This document shows positions 1 to 6,909 of a DNA stretch of 64,000 bases, one piece after another. This DNA is from an uncultured Blautia sp. (GTDB lineage Bacteria > Bacillota > Clostridia > Lachnospirales > Lachnospiraceae): contig UQAX01000005.1 in the NCBI GenBank assembly GCA_900539145.1, positions 1 to 64,000 of the forward strand, in the 5' to 3' direction. The notes under the pieces are model-generated. The model was given only the letters and a program-made list of their open reading frames with translations. It was not told the origin of the DNA and did not search any database. Every line of letters begins with the position of its first letter. Position 1 is the first letter of the stretch. Position numbers and translations under genes: made by a program.

Positions 1-104
1 CCATATTTACTGGGGTTGTAGCCATTTTTTTACCTTATAACTGTCAAAGATGGGAGTTTAGCAGAATATGTCAAAAAATGCAAACACGTAACCTCTTTTT
101 TCTT

Positions 105-1580
105 CTATTCTTCCGCATCTGCACAGGATAATTCAAACCAGAATTCCACACCGTTTTCATAATTTTTCACACCGCATTTCTGGTGCATACTGTCCATAAT
201 TGCCTTTACAATGGAAAGGCCGATGCCGCTTCCTCCGTATTCTCTGGTTCTGGCTTTATCCACCTTATAAAATTTAATCCATACCTTTTCCAAATCCTCT
301 TTTGGAATAATATCTCCGGTGTTAAAAACAGATACCCTGACTACATTTCCTTCTTTCTGTGCCTTTACTTCAATCTTTTTCTCATAGTCCACATGGTTTA
401 GAGCATTGGAAACATAATTTGTCACTACTTCCTCTACTTTAAATTCATCTCCCCAGACATAAATAGGGGCATCCTGTGAAAAAGTCAGCTCTGCTTCTTT
501 TTGTCCTGCCAAAAGCTGTGCCGACTGAACAACGCCACGGATAACTTCTGTTAAATCAAATCTCTCCATGGAAACCTTATCGTTTCCAAATTCCAGTTGG
601 TTTAATGTCAGCAGTTTTTTTACCATATTGTTCATTTTTCCTGCTTCATCAATAATAACATCACAGTAAAATTCTCTGCTCTCCGCATCATCGTTGATGC
701 ACTCCTGCAAGCCTTCTGCATAACCCTGTATTAAAGCAATGGGCGTTTTCAATTCATGGGACACATTGGAAAGAAACTCTTTTCTCATCTCATCTATCTG
801 TTCTTTTTTCTCAATGTCCTTCTGCAATTCATTATTGGCTGTTTTCAGCTCGGAAATGGTATTTTCCAAAGCCTCCGACATCTTATTCAGGTTGTTTCCC
901 AATACGCTGATTTCATCCTGCCCTGTACTATGATATTTGGCTTCGAAATTCAGCTTTGCCATTTCCTGGGAAAGAGAACTGAGCTCCTGAAGCGGTCTGG
1001 TAATATGTCTTGTCATAAACCAGATAATCACAGAGCTTACTAAAATTGTAAGAACACCGATATATAAAAAGAAAATGTTGGAAATAATCGCACTGTCTTT
1101 TAAGCTCTGGGCAGGAGTATTGATTAAAAATGGATTTCCGTTATCCAGATTTCCCACCATGTTTACAGAGTCCATAGTTTCCCTGTCATCTGTTTTCTTT
1201 TCTACTACATAATTATCGGTTGTTTCAAGAACGCTGTGCTTTCCTCTGGAAAAGCTGTCCAAAAATCCAAACTGCGCCTCTGCATAAAGCTTATCCGCAT
1301 CTCTTGCATAAGCATATATCTGATTGGAGGTTTTGTGGTCTACTACAATAATCGAGAGGTTTTTTTCCTCACAAAATTGTAAAAAATCCGTATCGTATTT
1401 CAGGTAAGCATAATTCTCCGTGCTGTTTACCATCTCAAAAGCTTTTTTTAGAGAGTCTGTCTTTTTTGATAAATAAAATTTTTCCAAAAACAGTGTATTA
1501 ACCAAAAGCATGGCAATCAGAGAGAGACACATAATCCCGATATAGCTGACTGCCACTCGTATTTTTATGGATTTTTTCAT
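105..1580 (-). CDS. HAMP-domain sensor histidine kinase
   Basis: Membrane sensor kinase of 491 residues, probably phosphorylating the response regulator encoded just upstream. Seen: membrane segment near residues 8-31, extracytoplasmic region of about 130 residues, second membrane segment near 165-190, HAMP linker, phospho-acceptor motif SNVSHELKTP near residue 273, and an ATP-binding domain with the N box NYVSNALNH and glycine motif GGSGIGLSIV near the end. Its start touches the regulator's stop by one base, so the two are co-transcribed. Family knowledge: HisKA/HATPase kinases of the PhoR/ResE type. The signal sensed cannot be read from the sequence. Confidence 0.95.
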   Translation of the reverse strand: MKKSIKIRVAVSYIGIMCLSLIAMLLVNTLFLEKFYLSKKTDSLKKAFEMVNSTENYAYLKYDTDFLQFCEEKNLSIIVVDHKTSNQIYAYARDADKLYAEAQFGFLDSFSRGKHSVLETTDNYVVEKKTDDRETMDSVNMVGNLDNGNPFLINTPAQSLKDSAIISNIFFLYIGVLTILVSSVIIWFMTRHITRPLQELSSLSQEMAKLNFEAKYHSTGQDEISVLGNNLNKMSEALENTISELKTANNELQKDIEKKEQIDEMRKEFLSNVSHELKTPIALIQGYAEGLQECINDDAESREFYCDVIIDEAGKMNNMVKKLLTLNQLEFGNDKVSMERFDLTEVIRGVVQSAQLLAGQKEAELTFSQDAPIYVWGDEFKVEEVVTNYVSNALNHVDYEKKIEVKAQKEGNVVRVSVFNTGDIIPKEDLEKVWIKFYKVDKARTREYGGSGIGLSIVKAIMDSMHQKCGVKNYENGVEFWFELSCADAEE

Positions 1581-2257
1581 TATGACACCTCGAATTTATA
1601 GCCCATGCCCCAAATAGTTTTAATATATTCTCCTTTTGCTCCGATTTTGCTTCTCAGCTTTTTCACATGAGTATCAATGGTTCTGGCATCCCCGAAATAA
1701 TCGTAATTCCACACCGAATTTAAGATTTTTTCCCTTGATAAAGCAATTCCCTGATTTTCCAGAAAATAAGTCAAAAGCTCAAATTCTTTATAGCTTAAAT
1801 CCATTGTTTTTCCGTCAATAGAAGCTGTATGAGAAGTTTTATTGATTTCAATTCCTCCTGCACTTAAAATATCATCTGAACCAATGGCGCTTGTTCTTCT
1901 TAAAATTGCCTCTACTCTCGCAACCAGAATTTTAGGGCTGAAGGGTTTTGAAATATATTCATCAACACCCAGCTCAAATCCCAAAAGCTCATCTCTTTCA
2001 TCTCCTCTGGCAGTCAGCATAATAATGGGGATTTTGGAGTCTTTTCGAATTTCTCTGCACACGCCCCAGCCATCCAACTTCGGCATCATCACATCCAGAA
2101 TAATCAGTTGGATGTCCTTGTCTTTATAAAAAATATCCAGCGCCGCTTCTCCGTCACCGGCTTCTAACACTTCATATCCTTGTTTTGTCAGGAAATCGCT
2201 TACCAGCTTTCTCATTCTGCTTTCATCGTCTACTACAAGTATCTTACATTTATCCAT
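1580..2257 (-). CDS. OmpR/PhoB-family response regulator
   Basis: DNA-binding response regulator of 225 residues, partner of the adjacent kinase. Receiver domain at residues 1-115 with acidic pocket (VVDDE near 10), phospho-acceptor Asp in ILDVMMPKLDG near residue 55, and the conserved Lys in YISKPFSP near 106. A winged-helix Trans_reg_C domain fills residues 130-223 (YKEFELLTYFLENQG; RTIDTHVKKLRSKIG). The ATG is preceded by a strong AAAGGAGG site. First gene of a two-gene operon. Target genes are unknown. Confidence 0.96.
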   Translation of the reverse strand: MDKCKILVVDDESRMRKLVSDFLTKQGYEVLEAGDGEAALDIFYKDKDIQLIILDVMMPKLDGWGVCREIRKDSKIPIIMLTARGDERDELLGFELGVDEYISKPFSPKILVARVEAILRRTSAIGSDDILSAGGIEINKTSHTASIDGKTMDLSYKEFELLTYFLENQGIALSREKILNSVWNYDYFGDARTIDTHVKKLRSKIGAKGEYIKTIWGMGYKFEVS

Positions 2258-2382
2258 GAAAATTCCTCCTTTTTTTAAATTGTATCAAATAAATTTGTTA
2301 AAAATGTGAACAAGCTTTTCTCTCTGCCAATTCTAACACACCCGCTCTTATCCCACAATATTTTCCCTTATTTTTCCTATTC

Positions 2383-2412
2383 TTGACACTGCTCTTATGA
2401 CTGTGATATAGT
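2383..2412 (+). promoter_or_regulatory. Promoter of the thiT transcript
   Basis: TTGACA at 2383-2388 and TATAGT at 2407-2412 with an 18-base spacer, about 25 bases before the riboswitch. Sigma-A type, inferred from consensus match. Confidence 0.7.
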
Positions 2413-2436
2413 GGAACAGAAATAAATATCAGCAGA

Positions 2437-2520
2437 ATAAGAAGGGGAGCCGAAAGGCTGAGAGGAAGGAACGCTTCGACCCTTATACCTGATTTGGATT
2501 ATGCCAACGTAGGAATCTTT
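2437..2520 (+). promoter_or_regulatory. TPP riboswitch (THI element)
   Basis: Contains the conserved thi-box segments in order: GGGGAGC, GGCTGAGAG (2456-2464), ACCCTTATACCTGATTTGG (2479-2497) and ATGCCAACGTAGG (2501-2513). This is the thiamine pyrophosphate aptamer. It lies between a consensus promoter and a thiamine transporter gene, which fits repression of uptake when TPP is abundant. Confidence 0.95.
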
Positions 2521-2538
2521 TTTCAAGCTTTCTTTGCC

Positions 2539-2566
2539 CCTTCTTGTTCTAAAAAAGAAGGAGGAA
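2539..2566 (+). promoter_or_regulatory. Shine-Dalgarno site of thiT with sequestering hairpin
   Basis: CCTTCTT at 2539-2545 can pair with AAGAAGG at 2555-2561, burying most of the AAGAAGGAGG ribosome binding site. No run of U follows, so this looks like a translational expression platform of the TPP riboswitch. The pairing is seen; the switching role is inferred. Confidence 0.6.
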
Positions 2567-2571
2567 ATTCT

Positions 2572-3237
2572 ATGTTTCAATTTTTTGTCAATGCAGAAGG
2601 CGGTCTTACCACTGCCGGTTATGCAGTCACCATTGTGGCAGCAATTTTACTCACTGTTGCAGCCATTATTCTCGCCGGAAAGGAATCCACAAGAAAAAAA
2701 TTAAGTGTCAAACAGTTGGCTTATTGTTCTATGGCCTTAGCTCTTAGCTTTGTGACATCTTATATTAAAATTTTCGAGCTTCCCTTTGGTGGTTCTGTCA
2801 CAGCTTTCAGTATGCTTTTTATTGTATTGATTGCCTATTGGTACGGACCGAAAACAGGTGTGCTTTTGGGATTTGTTTTCGGAATTTTACAGTTTTTACA
2901 GGAACCTTACGTTCTTTCCTTTTTTCAGGTATGCTGCGATTATCTCCTTGCCTTTGCCGCTCTTGGGCTGGCAGGATTTTTCCGCAAACAGAAAAACGGA
3001 TTGGTCAAAGGCTATCTGGTTGCAGTTGTTGCCAGAGGCGCTTTTCATGTGTTAGGAGGATATTTGTACTGGATGGATTATATGCCTGACAATTTTCCAA
3101 AAGAGTTATCTGTTGCATATCCATTCATTTATAATTACAGCTTTTTATTGGCAGAAGCTTTGATTACTGTTATTTTACTCTCTATACCGGCAGTTAAAAA
3201 AGCTTTGGCGCAAATTCAGCAAAACGCACTTTCTTAA
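2572..3237 (+). CDS. thiT: Energy-coupled thiamine transporter ThiT (ECF S component)
   Basis: Substrate-binding membrane subunit of an ECF transporter for thiamine, 221 residues with about six hydrophobic helices. The ThiT-like stretches AFSMLFIVLIAYWYGPKTG and DYLLAFAALGLAGFF are visible. Start chosen at the ATG at 2572 behind AAGAAGGAGG; a longer reading frame upstream runs through the riboswitch and is not real. The first ~35 residues form an extra hydrophobic segment before KQLAYCSMALALSFV. It would use a shared ECF energizing module encoded elsewhere. The TPP riboswitch supports thiamine as substrate. Confidence 0.93.
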   Translation: MFQFFVNAEGGLTTAGYAVTIVAAILLTVAAIILAGKESTRKKLSVKQLAYCSMALALSFVTSYIKIFELPFGGSVTAFSMLFIVLIAYWYGPKTGVLLGFVFGILQFLQEPYVLSFFQVCCDYLLAFAALGLAGFFRKQKNGLVKGYLVAVVARGAFHVLGGYLYWMDYMPDNFPKELSVAYPFIYNYSFLLAEALITVILLSIPAVKKALAQIQQNALS

Positions 3238-3241
3238 TTTC

Positions 3242-3271
3242 TGTACATAGATTGTTTCTTGACAATATAAT
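3242..3271 (+). promoter_or_regulatory. Probable toxin promoter
   Basis: TATAAT at 3266-3271 with TGTACA at 3242-3247, 18-base spacer. The -35 box is degenerate compared with the facing antisense promoter. It would start RNA about 60 bases upstream of the small toxin-like gene. Inference from consensus. Confidence 0.5.
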
Positions 3272-3339
3272 ATGCTTACCCGGGCAGCTGGGAGGGCGTG
3301 CATATCATCCGCTTGAGTCTTGACAGGAGGATGATGCTT

Positions 3340-3420
3340 ATGAATACATACGAAGAAATGCAGATTTTACTTACATTCGCATTACTTGTAGTTGCAATTC
3401 TAAACTTAAAAAATAAGTAA
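3340..3420 (+). CDS. Holin-like type I toxin peptide (Hol_Tox / TxpA-like)
   Basis: Peptide of 26 residues: short polar start (MNTYEEMQ), one hydrophobic helix (ILLTFALLVVAIL) and a basic tail (NLKNK). This is the layout of the putative holin-like toxins of Firmicutes, small membrane peptides whose translation is blocked by an antisense RNA. Start chosen at 3340, nine bases after AGGAGG (3325-3330); the in-frame ATG at 3331 sits directly on that site and is unlikely. The stop lies inside the stem of the antisense RNA terminator. Toxicity is inferred from the family. Confidence 0.75.
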   Translation: MNTYEEMQILLTFALLVVAILNLKNK

Positions 3421-3457
3421 GCCGCCCTGTCCCTGCAAAAGATAGGTGGCTTACTTA
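3407..3457 (-). terminator. Terminator of the antisense (antitoxin) RNA
   Basis: On the minus strand, a 13-bp stem (arms 3445-3457 and 3414-3426, one G-U pair, core AAGTAAGCC/GGCTTACTT) is followed by ATTTTTT. On the plus strand no U-run follows, so it ends only the leftward RNA. Confidence 0.75.
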
Positions 3458-3510
3458 GCTAAATACTTTGCCGGGCGGATAGGTGTGCTCTATCTTCCGG
3501 CTGTCTTGTT
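3407..3510 (-). ncRNA. Predicted antisense antitoxin RNA
   Basis: A leftward transcript of about 100 bases is predicted from the consensus promoter at 3517-3545 to the terminator at 3407-3457. It overlaps the last few codons and the 3' untranslated part of the toxin mRNA, as in txpA/RatA-type systems where antitoxin pairs with the 3' end. Ends are inferred from promoter and terminator positions. Confidence 0.6.
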
Positions 3511-3516
3511 AAGCAT

Positions 3517-3545
3517 ATTATATGTCAAGAAAAACAATTTGTCAA
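3517..3545 (-). promoter_or_regulatory. Consensus promoter of the antisense RNA
   Basis: Read on the minus strand: TTGACA (3545-3540), 17 bases, TATAAT (3522-3517). All twelve consensus positions match, making it much stronger than the facing toxin promoter. Confidence 0.8.
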
Positions 3546-3579
3546 TTTTTTGTTTCACAGAACACAATTTTCTATAACT

Positions 3580-3609
3580 AAAAAAGCCCAGCAAATACTG
3601 AGCTTTTTC
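3580..3609 (-). terminator. Terminator of tmRNA
   Basis: Minus-strand hairpin AAAAAGCTCAG / CTGGGCTTTTTT three bases beyond the tmRNA 3' end, with a T-rich tail. Confidence 0.9.
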
Positions 3610-3611
3610 TA

Positions 3612-3958
3612 TGGACCTGAGGGGAATTGAACCCCTGTCCGAAAGTCTATCCCTTGCGGCATCTCCCATCACAGTTATTCTTTTAACATTCCCTCACACA
3701 AACGCCGAATAACAGGCTTTTGCACTTAGTAGCTTCATAAAATCTTCCACTTTCTCAAAGCTTTGAAAGCGAAGTGCCCCGCAAAGTCGATGCCAGGTTC
3801 TTAAACAGCGGGTGGTTTAAGGCTGACAAGCTGCAATTAGGCAGCTAACGCTACGTTATCGTTTGCGTTTATATTTAGTTTCCAGGTTGGTATGCAGTCC
3901 CGGAGTCTGCAGATGGCTTCCTCAACTTCAAAACCCCCGTCGAAACCAGTACAAGCCC
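3612..3958 (-). ncRNA. ssrA: tmRNA (transfer-messenger RNA)
   Basis: tmRNA of about 347 bases that rescues stalled ribosomes with SmpB. The mature 5' end GGGCTTG (3958 down) pairs with CAGGTCC before an encoded 3' CCA at 3614-3612, forming the acceptor stem. The tRNA-like T arm with GGTTCAATTCC is visible near 3640-3620, and the 5' D-like part reads CTGGTTTCGACGGGGG. The tag reading frame is 3866-3837 with the peptide ANDNVALAA then TAA. The tag ends in the usual hydrophobic ALAA signal recognised by ClpXP-type proteases. The smpB and rnr genes lie 8-11 kb away. Confidence 0.95.
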
Positions 3959-4014
3959 TTAAAGCATTCTGGTTATGCAAACGAGAATAACATACTTCTC
4001 TTGAAGCAACTATA

Positions 4015-4043
4015 ATACTAAACGTATTTATCTCTTTTGTCAA
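4015..4043 (-). promoter_or_regulatory. Promoter of ssrA
   Basis: Minus strand TTGACA (4043-4038), 17-base spacer, TAGTAT (4020-4015). Initiation would be about 50 bases upstream of the mature 5' end, which is normally produced by RNase P. Confidence 0.7.
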
Positions 4044-4051
4044 GGTATTTT

Positions 4052-4091
4052 AAAAAATGCCGCTTCAAGATTTTTCAATCTCAAAGCGACA
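4052..4091 (-). terminator. Terminator of the opp operon
   Basis: Minus-strand stem of about 14 bp with two or three wobble pairs (GTCGCTTTGAGATT against AATCTTGAAGCGGC) followed by ATTTTTT, 33 bases beyond the oppA stop. Confidence 0.85.
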
Positions 4092-4123
4092 CTCTTTATT
4101 ACAAGCATATAACAGAAAGTAAA

Positions 4124-5854
4124 TTATCTACCAAACTGCATATCGTTGTTACCGGATTTTGTTTCCCACATTTCAAGCATGTTGATTGGGTCGTTGTAAT
4201 CTGCTAACCAACCTTCACGAGCAAAGTCGAATTTACCTGCTTTTCTTTCTTCAAGGAATGTAGACCATTCACGTGTTTCTACTGTCATGTTGATACCGAT
4301 TTCATTGAAATCCTGCTGCATAGCTTCACCAATCTTAACATTACCTTCAGAGTCGTTTGTCAGGTATGTAATATTGATAGGTGTTTCCGGAGATAACATA
4401 CCGGAATCATCAAATTTGTATCCTGCACCTTCTAATAATTTTCTGGCTTCTTCTACGTTAGCTTCTGTTTTTTCCGGGTCATAGTATCCAACATTTTCTG
4501 CATCCGGATAAGTATAAGCGTCATCATTTGCTCTGAATTCGCCGCCCTGTCCGTCTAACATACCTTCTGGAATAAATGTGTTAGCTATTGTCTGGTCAGC
4601 CTGAGCGATTGTATCTACAATGTACTGACGGTCAATCAGTAAGGAGAATGCGTGACGCATATCTGCTGCCTGCTGAGCTGTCTTTCCTGCGAACAATTCA
4701 CTCTTAACATTAAATCCTGAGTAGTATGTTCCTAAAGTAGCAATTTTGTGGAATTCAGGTGTATTTACAACATTTGCCATTTCATCTGTTGGAATTGTAT
4801 CACTAAACTGTAAAGAACCATCCTTAAATGCGTTAAATACAGCTGTGTCATCCGCACTTAACATGAAGTTGATTTTCTTCAGAGAAACTTTATCTGCATC
4901 ATAGTAATTTGGGTTTGGTTCGTAAGTCATAGACTCATTGTGTTTCCATTCTGTTAATGTGAAAGGACCGGATGTTACAAATCCAGACTCAATACACCAT
5001 GCACCCGGGTTATCAGCTGCGCCTTCAGCGGACTCTACGTTCTGCTGTGGAACCGGATAGAATGCAGGGAATGCACATAAGTCAAGGAAGTATGCGCAAG
5101 GTGCTGCAAGTTTTACTGTAAATGTTTTTCCGTCTTCAGAAGCTGCGATATCAAGTGTACCGTCTTCTTTCTTAGCAATACCGTCTGCTAAGTAAGAATA
5201 GTTAGCACCTGTATTAGGATCTACAAGTCTGTTCCAGCTGTATGCAACGTCTGTTGCGTCAAGAGCTTCACCGTCAGACCATTTTAAACCGTCTTTCATT
5301 GTGAAAGTATAAGTAAGACCGTCTTCGCTCATTTCATGGCTTTCAGCTAAGTCCGGAACTAAAGCTCCTGTTTCATCATATTTATATAATCCGGCAAATG
5401 AAAGAAGTGCCAGACAAGCGCCGTCTACTGTTGAGTTTAACGCCGGATCAAGTTTATTTGGTTCAGATGCAACCTGTAAGGATAATTCATTATTTGGAGC
5501 TGTTGCAAATCCAAAATATTTAAATCCGAAAAGGTTAGAGTAAATACCTTCTACATCTGTACTCTGCATATAAACATCGTTGTAGTAGTATAAAGGAATA
5601 ACTGCCCATGTATCCATAAGCATATCTTCTGCTTCGTGCATCATTGCCTCACGTTTTACAAGGTCTGTTTCTTTCTTGATGTTGGCAATTAATTCATCAT
5701 AAGCTTCCCATTCCGGTGCTGCAGAACCTTCTTCTGCTGTTTCTTTTCCATCTTCTGTGCTTGCTTCTGGTTTGTCACTGGAGCCGCCACATCCTGCCAG
5801 TGAACCGGCAACCATTGCAGAAGCAAGAAGCATTGCTAAAACACGTTTTTTCAT
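4124..5854 (-). CDS. oppA: Oligopeptide-binding lipoprotein OppA-type, circularly permuted
   Basis: Extracellular peptide-binding component (SBP family 5) of the opp transporter, 576 residues. Signal peptide with lipobox LAGC, acylated Cys at residue 22, then an acidic linker. Residues about 50-118 (KREAMMHEAEDMLMD, VIPLYYYNDVYMQS, IYSNLFGFKYF) match the part that normally closes OppA proteins. The canonical beginning follows (LSLQVASEPNKLDPALNS near 124-141). The protein ends at WETKSGNNDMQFGR, exactly where the moved block should start. The order is therefore signal peptide, C-terminal block, core. Last gene of oppBCDFA; 74-base gap to oppF with a hairpin. Function as a binding protein is inferred because no piece is missing, only moved. 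Confidence 0.9.
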   Translation of the reverse strand: MKKRVLAMLLASAMVAGSLAGCGGSSDKPEASTEDGKETAEEGSAAPEWEAYDELIANIKKETDLVKREAMMHEAEDMLMDTWAVIPLYYYNDVYMQSTDVEGIYSNLFGFKYFGFATAPNNELSLQVASEPNKLDPALNSTVDGACLALLSFAGLYKYDETGALVPDLAESHEMSEDGLTYTFTMKDGLKWSDGEALDATDVAYSWNRLVDPNTGANYSYLADGIAKKEDGTLDIAASEDGKTFTVKLAAPCAYFLDLCAFPAFYPVPQQNVESAEGAADNPGAWCIESGFVTSGPFTLTEWKHNESMTYEPNPNYYDADKVSLKKINFMLSADDTAVFNAFKDGSLQFSDTIPTDEMANVVNTPEFHKIATLGTYYSGFNVKSELFAGKTAQQAADMRHAFSLLIDRQYIVDTIAQADQTIANTFIPEGMLDGQGGEFRANDDAYTYPDAENVGYYDPEKTEANVEEARKLLEGAGYKFDDSGMLSPETPINITYLTNDSEGNVKIGEAMQQDFNEIGINMTVETREWSTFLEERKAGKFDFAREGWLADYNDPINMLEMWETKSGNNDMQFGR

Positions 5855-5898
5855 TTTTGCCTCCTTCTACTTATTTCCTTCATAAGTATACATTTATT

Positions 5899-5926
5899 AT
5901 ACAAAATTCCTGCTGGAATGTTGTAT
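5899..5926 (-). promoter_or_regulatory. Intercistronic hairpin between oppF and oppA
   Basis: Imperfect palindrome ATACAA-ATTCC / GGAAT-TTGTAT with a short loop and no U-run. Such hairpins often protect or differentially stabilise binding-protein mRNA; that role is inferred. Confidence 0.5.
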
Positions 5927-5928
5927 CA

Positions 5929-6909
5929 CTATTTATTCCAGCATGCAACCTGATGTCCGTTACCTCTGTCAGTTAATGTCGGACATTCTTTTGCACACTG
6001 CTCTGTTGCATATTTGCAACGTGTACGGAACGCACAGCCTGTCGGCATGTGCAGAGGACTTGGTACGTCACCTTCCAGAATAATACGCTGTCTTTCCTTT
6101 GCCATCTTTGGATCCGGATAAGGTACTGCGCTTAATAAGGACTGTGTATATGGATGAATTGGACTTGCATTTAATTCATCTGCATCTGCAATTTCAACCA
6201 CACGTCCCAGATACATAACTGCAATTCTATCTGAAATATGATGTACAACCAATAAGTCATGGGCGATAAACAAATAAGCAATTCCCAGCTTATCCTGAAG
6301 TTCTTCAAACATGTTGATAACCTGTGCCTGAATAGATACGTCAAGAGCACTGACCGCCTCATCACATATAATAAACTTTGGATTTGTAGCCAATGCTCTG
6401 GCAATTCCGATACGCTGACGCTGACCGCCGGAAAACTCATGTGCATATCGTGTCGCATGCTCTGCATTTAATCCTACTAATTCCATAAGATGTAAAATCT
6501 TATCACGTCTTTCGCCCTTAGAAGTATATAATTTATGTACGTCTAAAGGTTCGCCGATAATATCCTCTACTGTCATACGTGGGTTCAGAGAAGAATATGG
6601 GTCCTGAAAAACCATCTGCATATCTTTTCTCATAGACTGAATACTTTTTTCATCTACACGCTGACCATTGTAAAAAATATCACCGCCGGTTGGTTTATAT
6701 AAATGTAACAGAGAACGTCCTACTGTTGTTTTACCACAGCCGGACTCTCCTACCAATCCCAAAGTTTCTCCCGGTTTGATTGCGAAGGATACGCCGTCTA
6801 CCGCTTTTAAAGGAATTGTTTTTCCAAAACCTGCTTTAATTGGAAAATACTGTTTCAGATTATTTACTTCTACCAGATATTCTTTATTTGGTACGAAATT
6901 ATCACTCAT
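5929..6909 (-). CDS. oppF: Oligopeptide ABC transporter ATP-binding protein OppF
   Basis: Cytoplasmic ATPase of 326 residues driving peptide import with OppD. Walker A GESGCGKTTVGRS near residue 55, signature EFSGGQRQRIGIARAL near 160, Walker B FIICDEAVSALD near 183, H-loop IAHDL near 217. The C-terminal oligopeptide-transporter extension carries the Cys-rich motif CAFRTRCKYATEQC (near 291-304), which in related proteins binds an Fe-S cluster. Its start overlaps the end of oppD by eight bases, consistent with translational coupling. Confidence 0.95.
   Translation of the reverse strand: MSDNFVPNKEYLVEVNNLKQYFPIKAGFGKTIPLKAVDGVSFAIKPGETLGLVGESGCGKTTVGRSLLHLYKPTGGDIFYNGQRVDEKSIQSMRKDMQMVFQDPYSSLNPRMTVEDIIGEPLDVHKLYTSKGERRDKILHLMELVGLNAEHATRYAHEFSGGQRQRIGIARALATNPKFIICDEAVSALDVSIQAQVINMFEELQDKLGIAYLFIAHDLLVVHHISDRIAVMYLGRVVEIADADELNASPIHPYTQSLLSAVPYPDPKMAKERQRIILEGDVPSPLHMPTGCAFRTRCKYATEQCAKECPTLTDRGNGHQVACWNK

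Larger units (their letters stand above)
3251..3538. repeat. Imperfect ~28-bp inverted repeats bounding the small-peptide locus
   Basis: The left arm (3251-3278, core CTTGACAATATAATATGC) and right arm (3510-3538) are inverted copies of one another with small insertions and deletions. Each contains a TATAAT box, so the arms are both a terminal inverted repeat and two facing promoters. The 288-bp unit carries the toxin-like gene and the antisense RNA and nothing else. Confidence 0.7.

Noticed and set aside
1..104. Short sequence before the histidine kinase stop
   Set aside because: No open frame, RNA motif or clear terminator could be supported in these bases.
3490..3672. Open frame on the minus strand overlapping the tmRNA 3' part
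   Set aside because: It lies over the tRNA-like end of ssrA and its terminator; no ribosome binding site and no protein-like features.
3837..4043. 68-codon frame ending in ANDNVALAA
   Set aside because: This is tmRNA sequence; only the last nine codons are translated, as the proteolysis tag.
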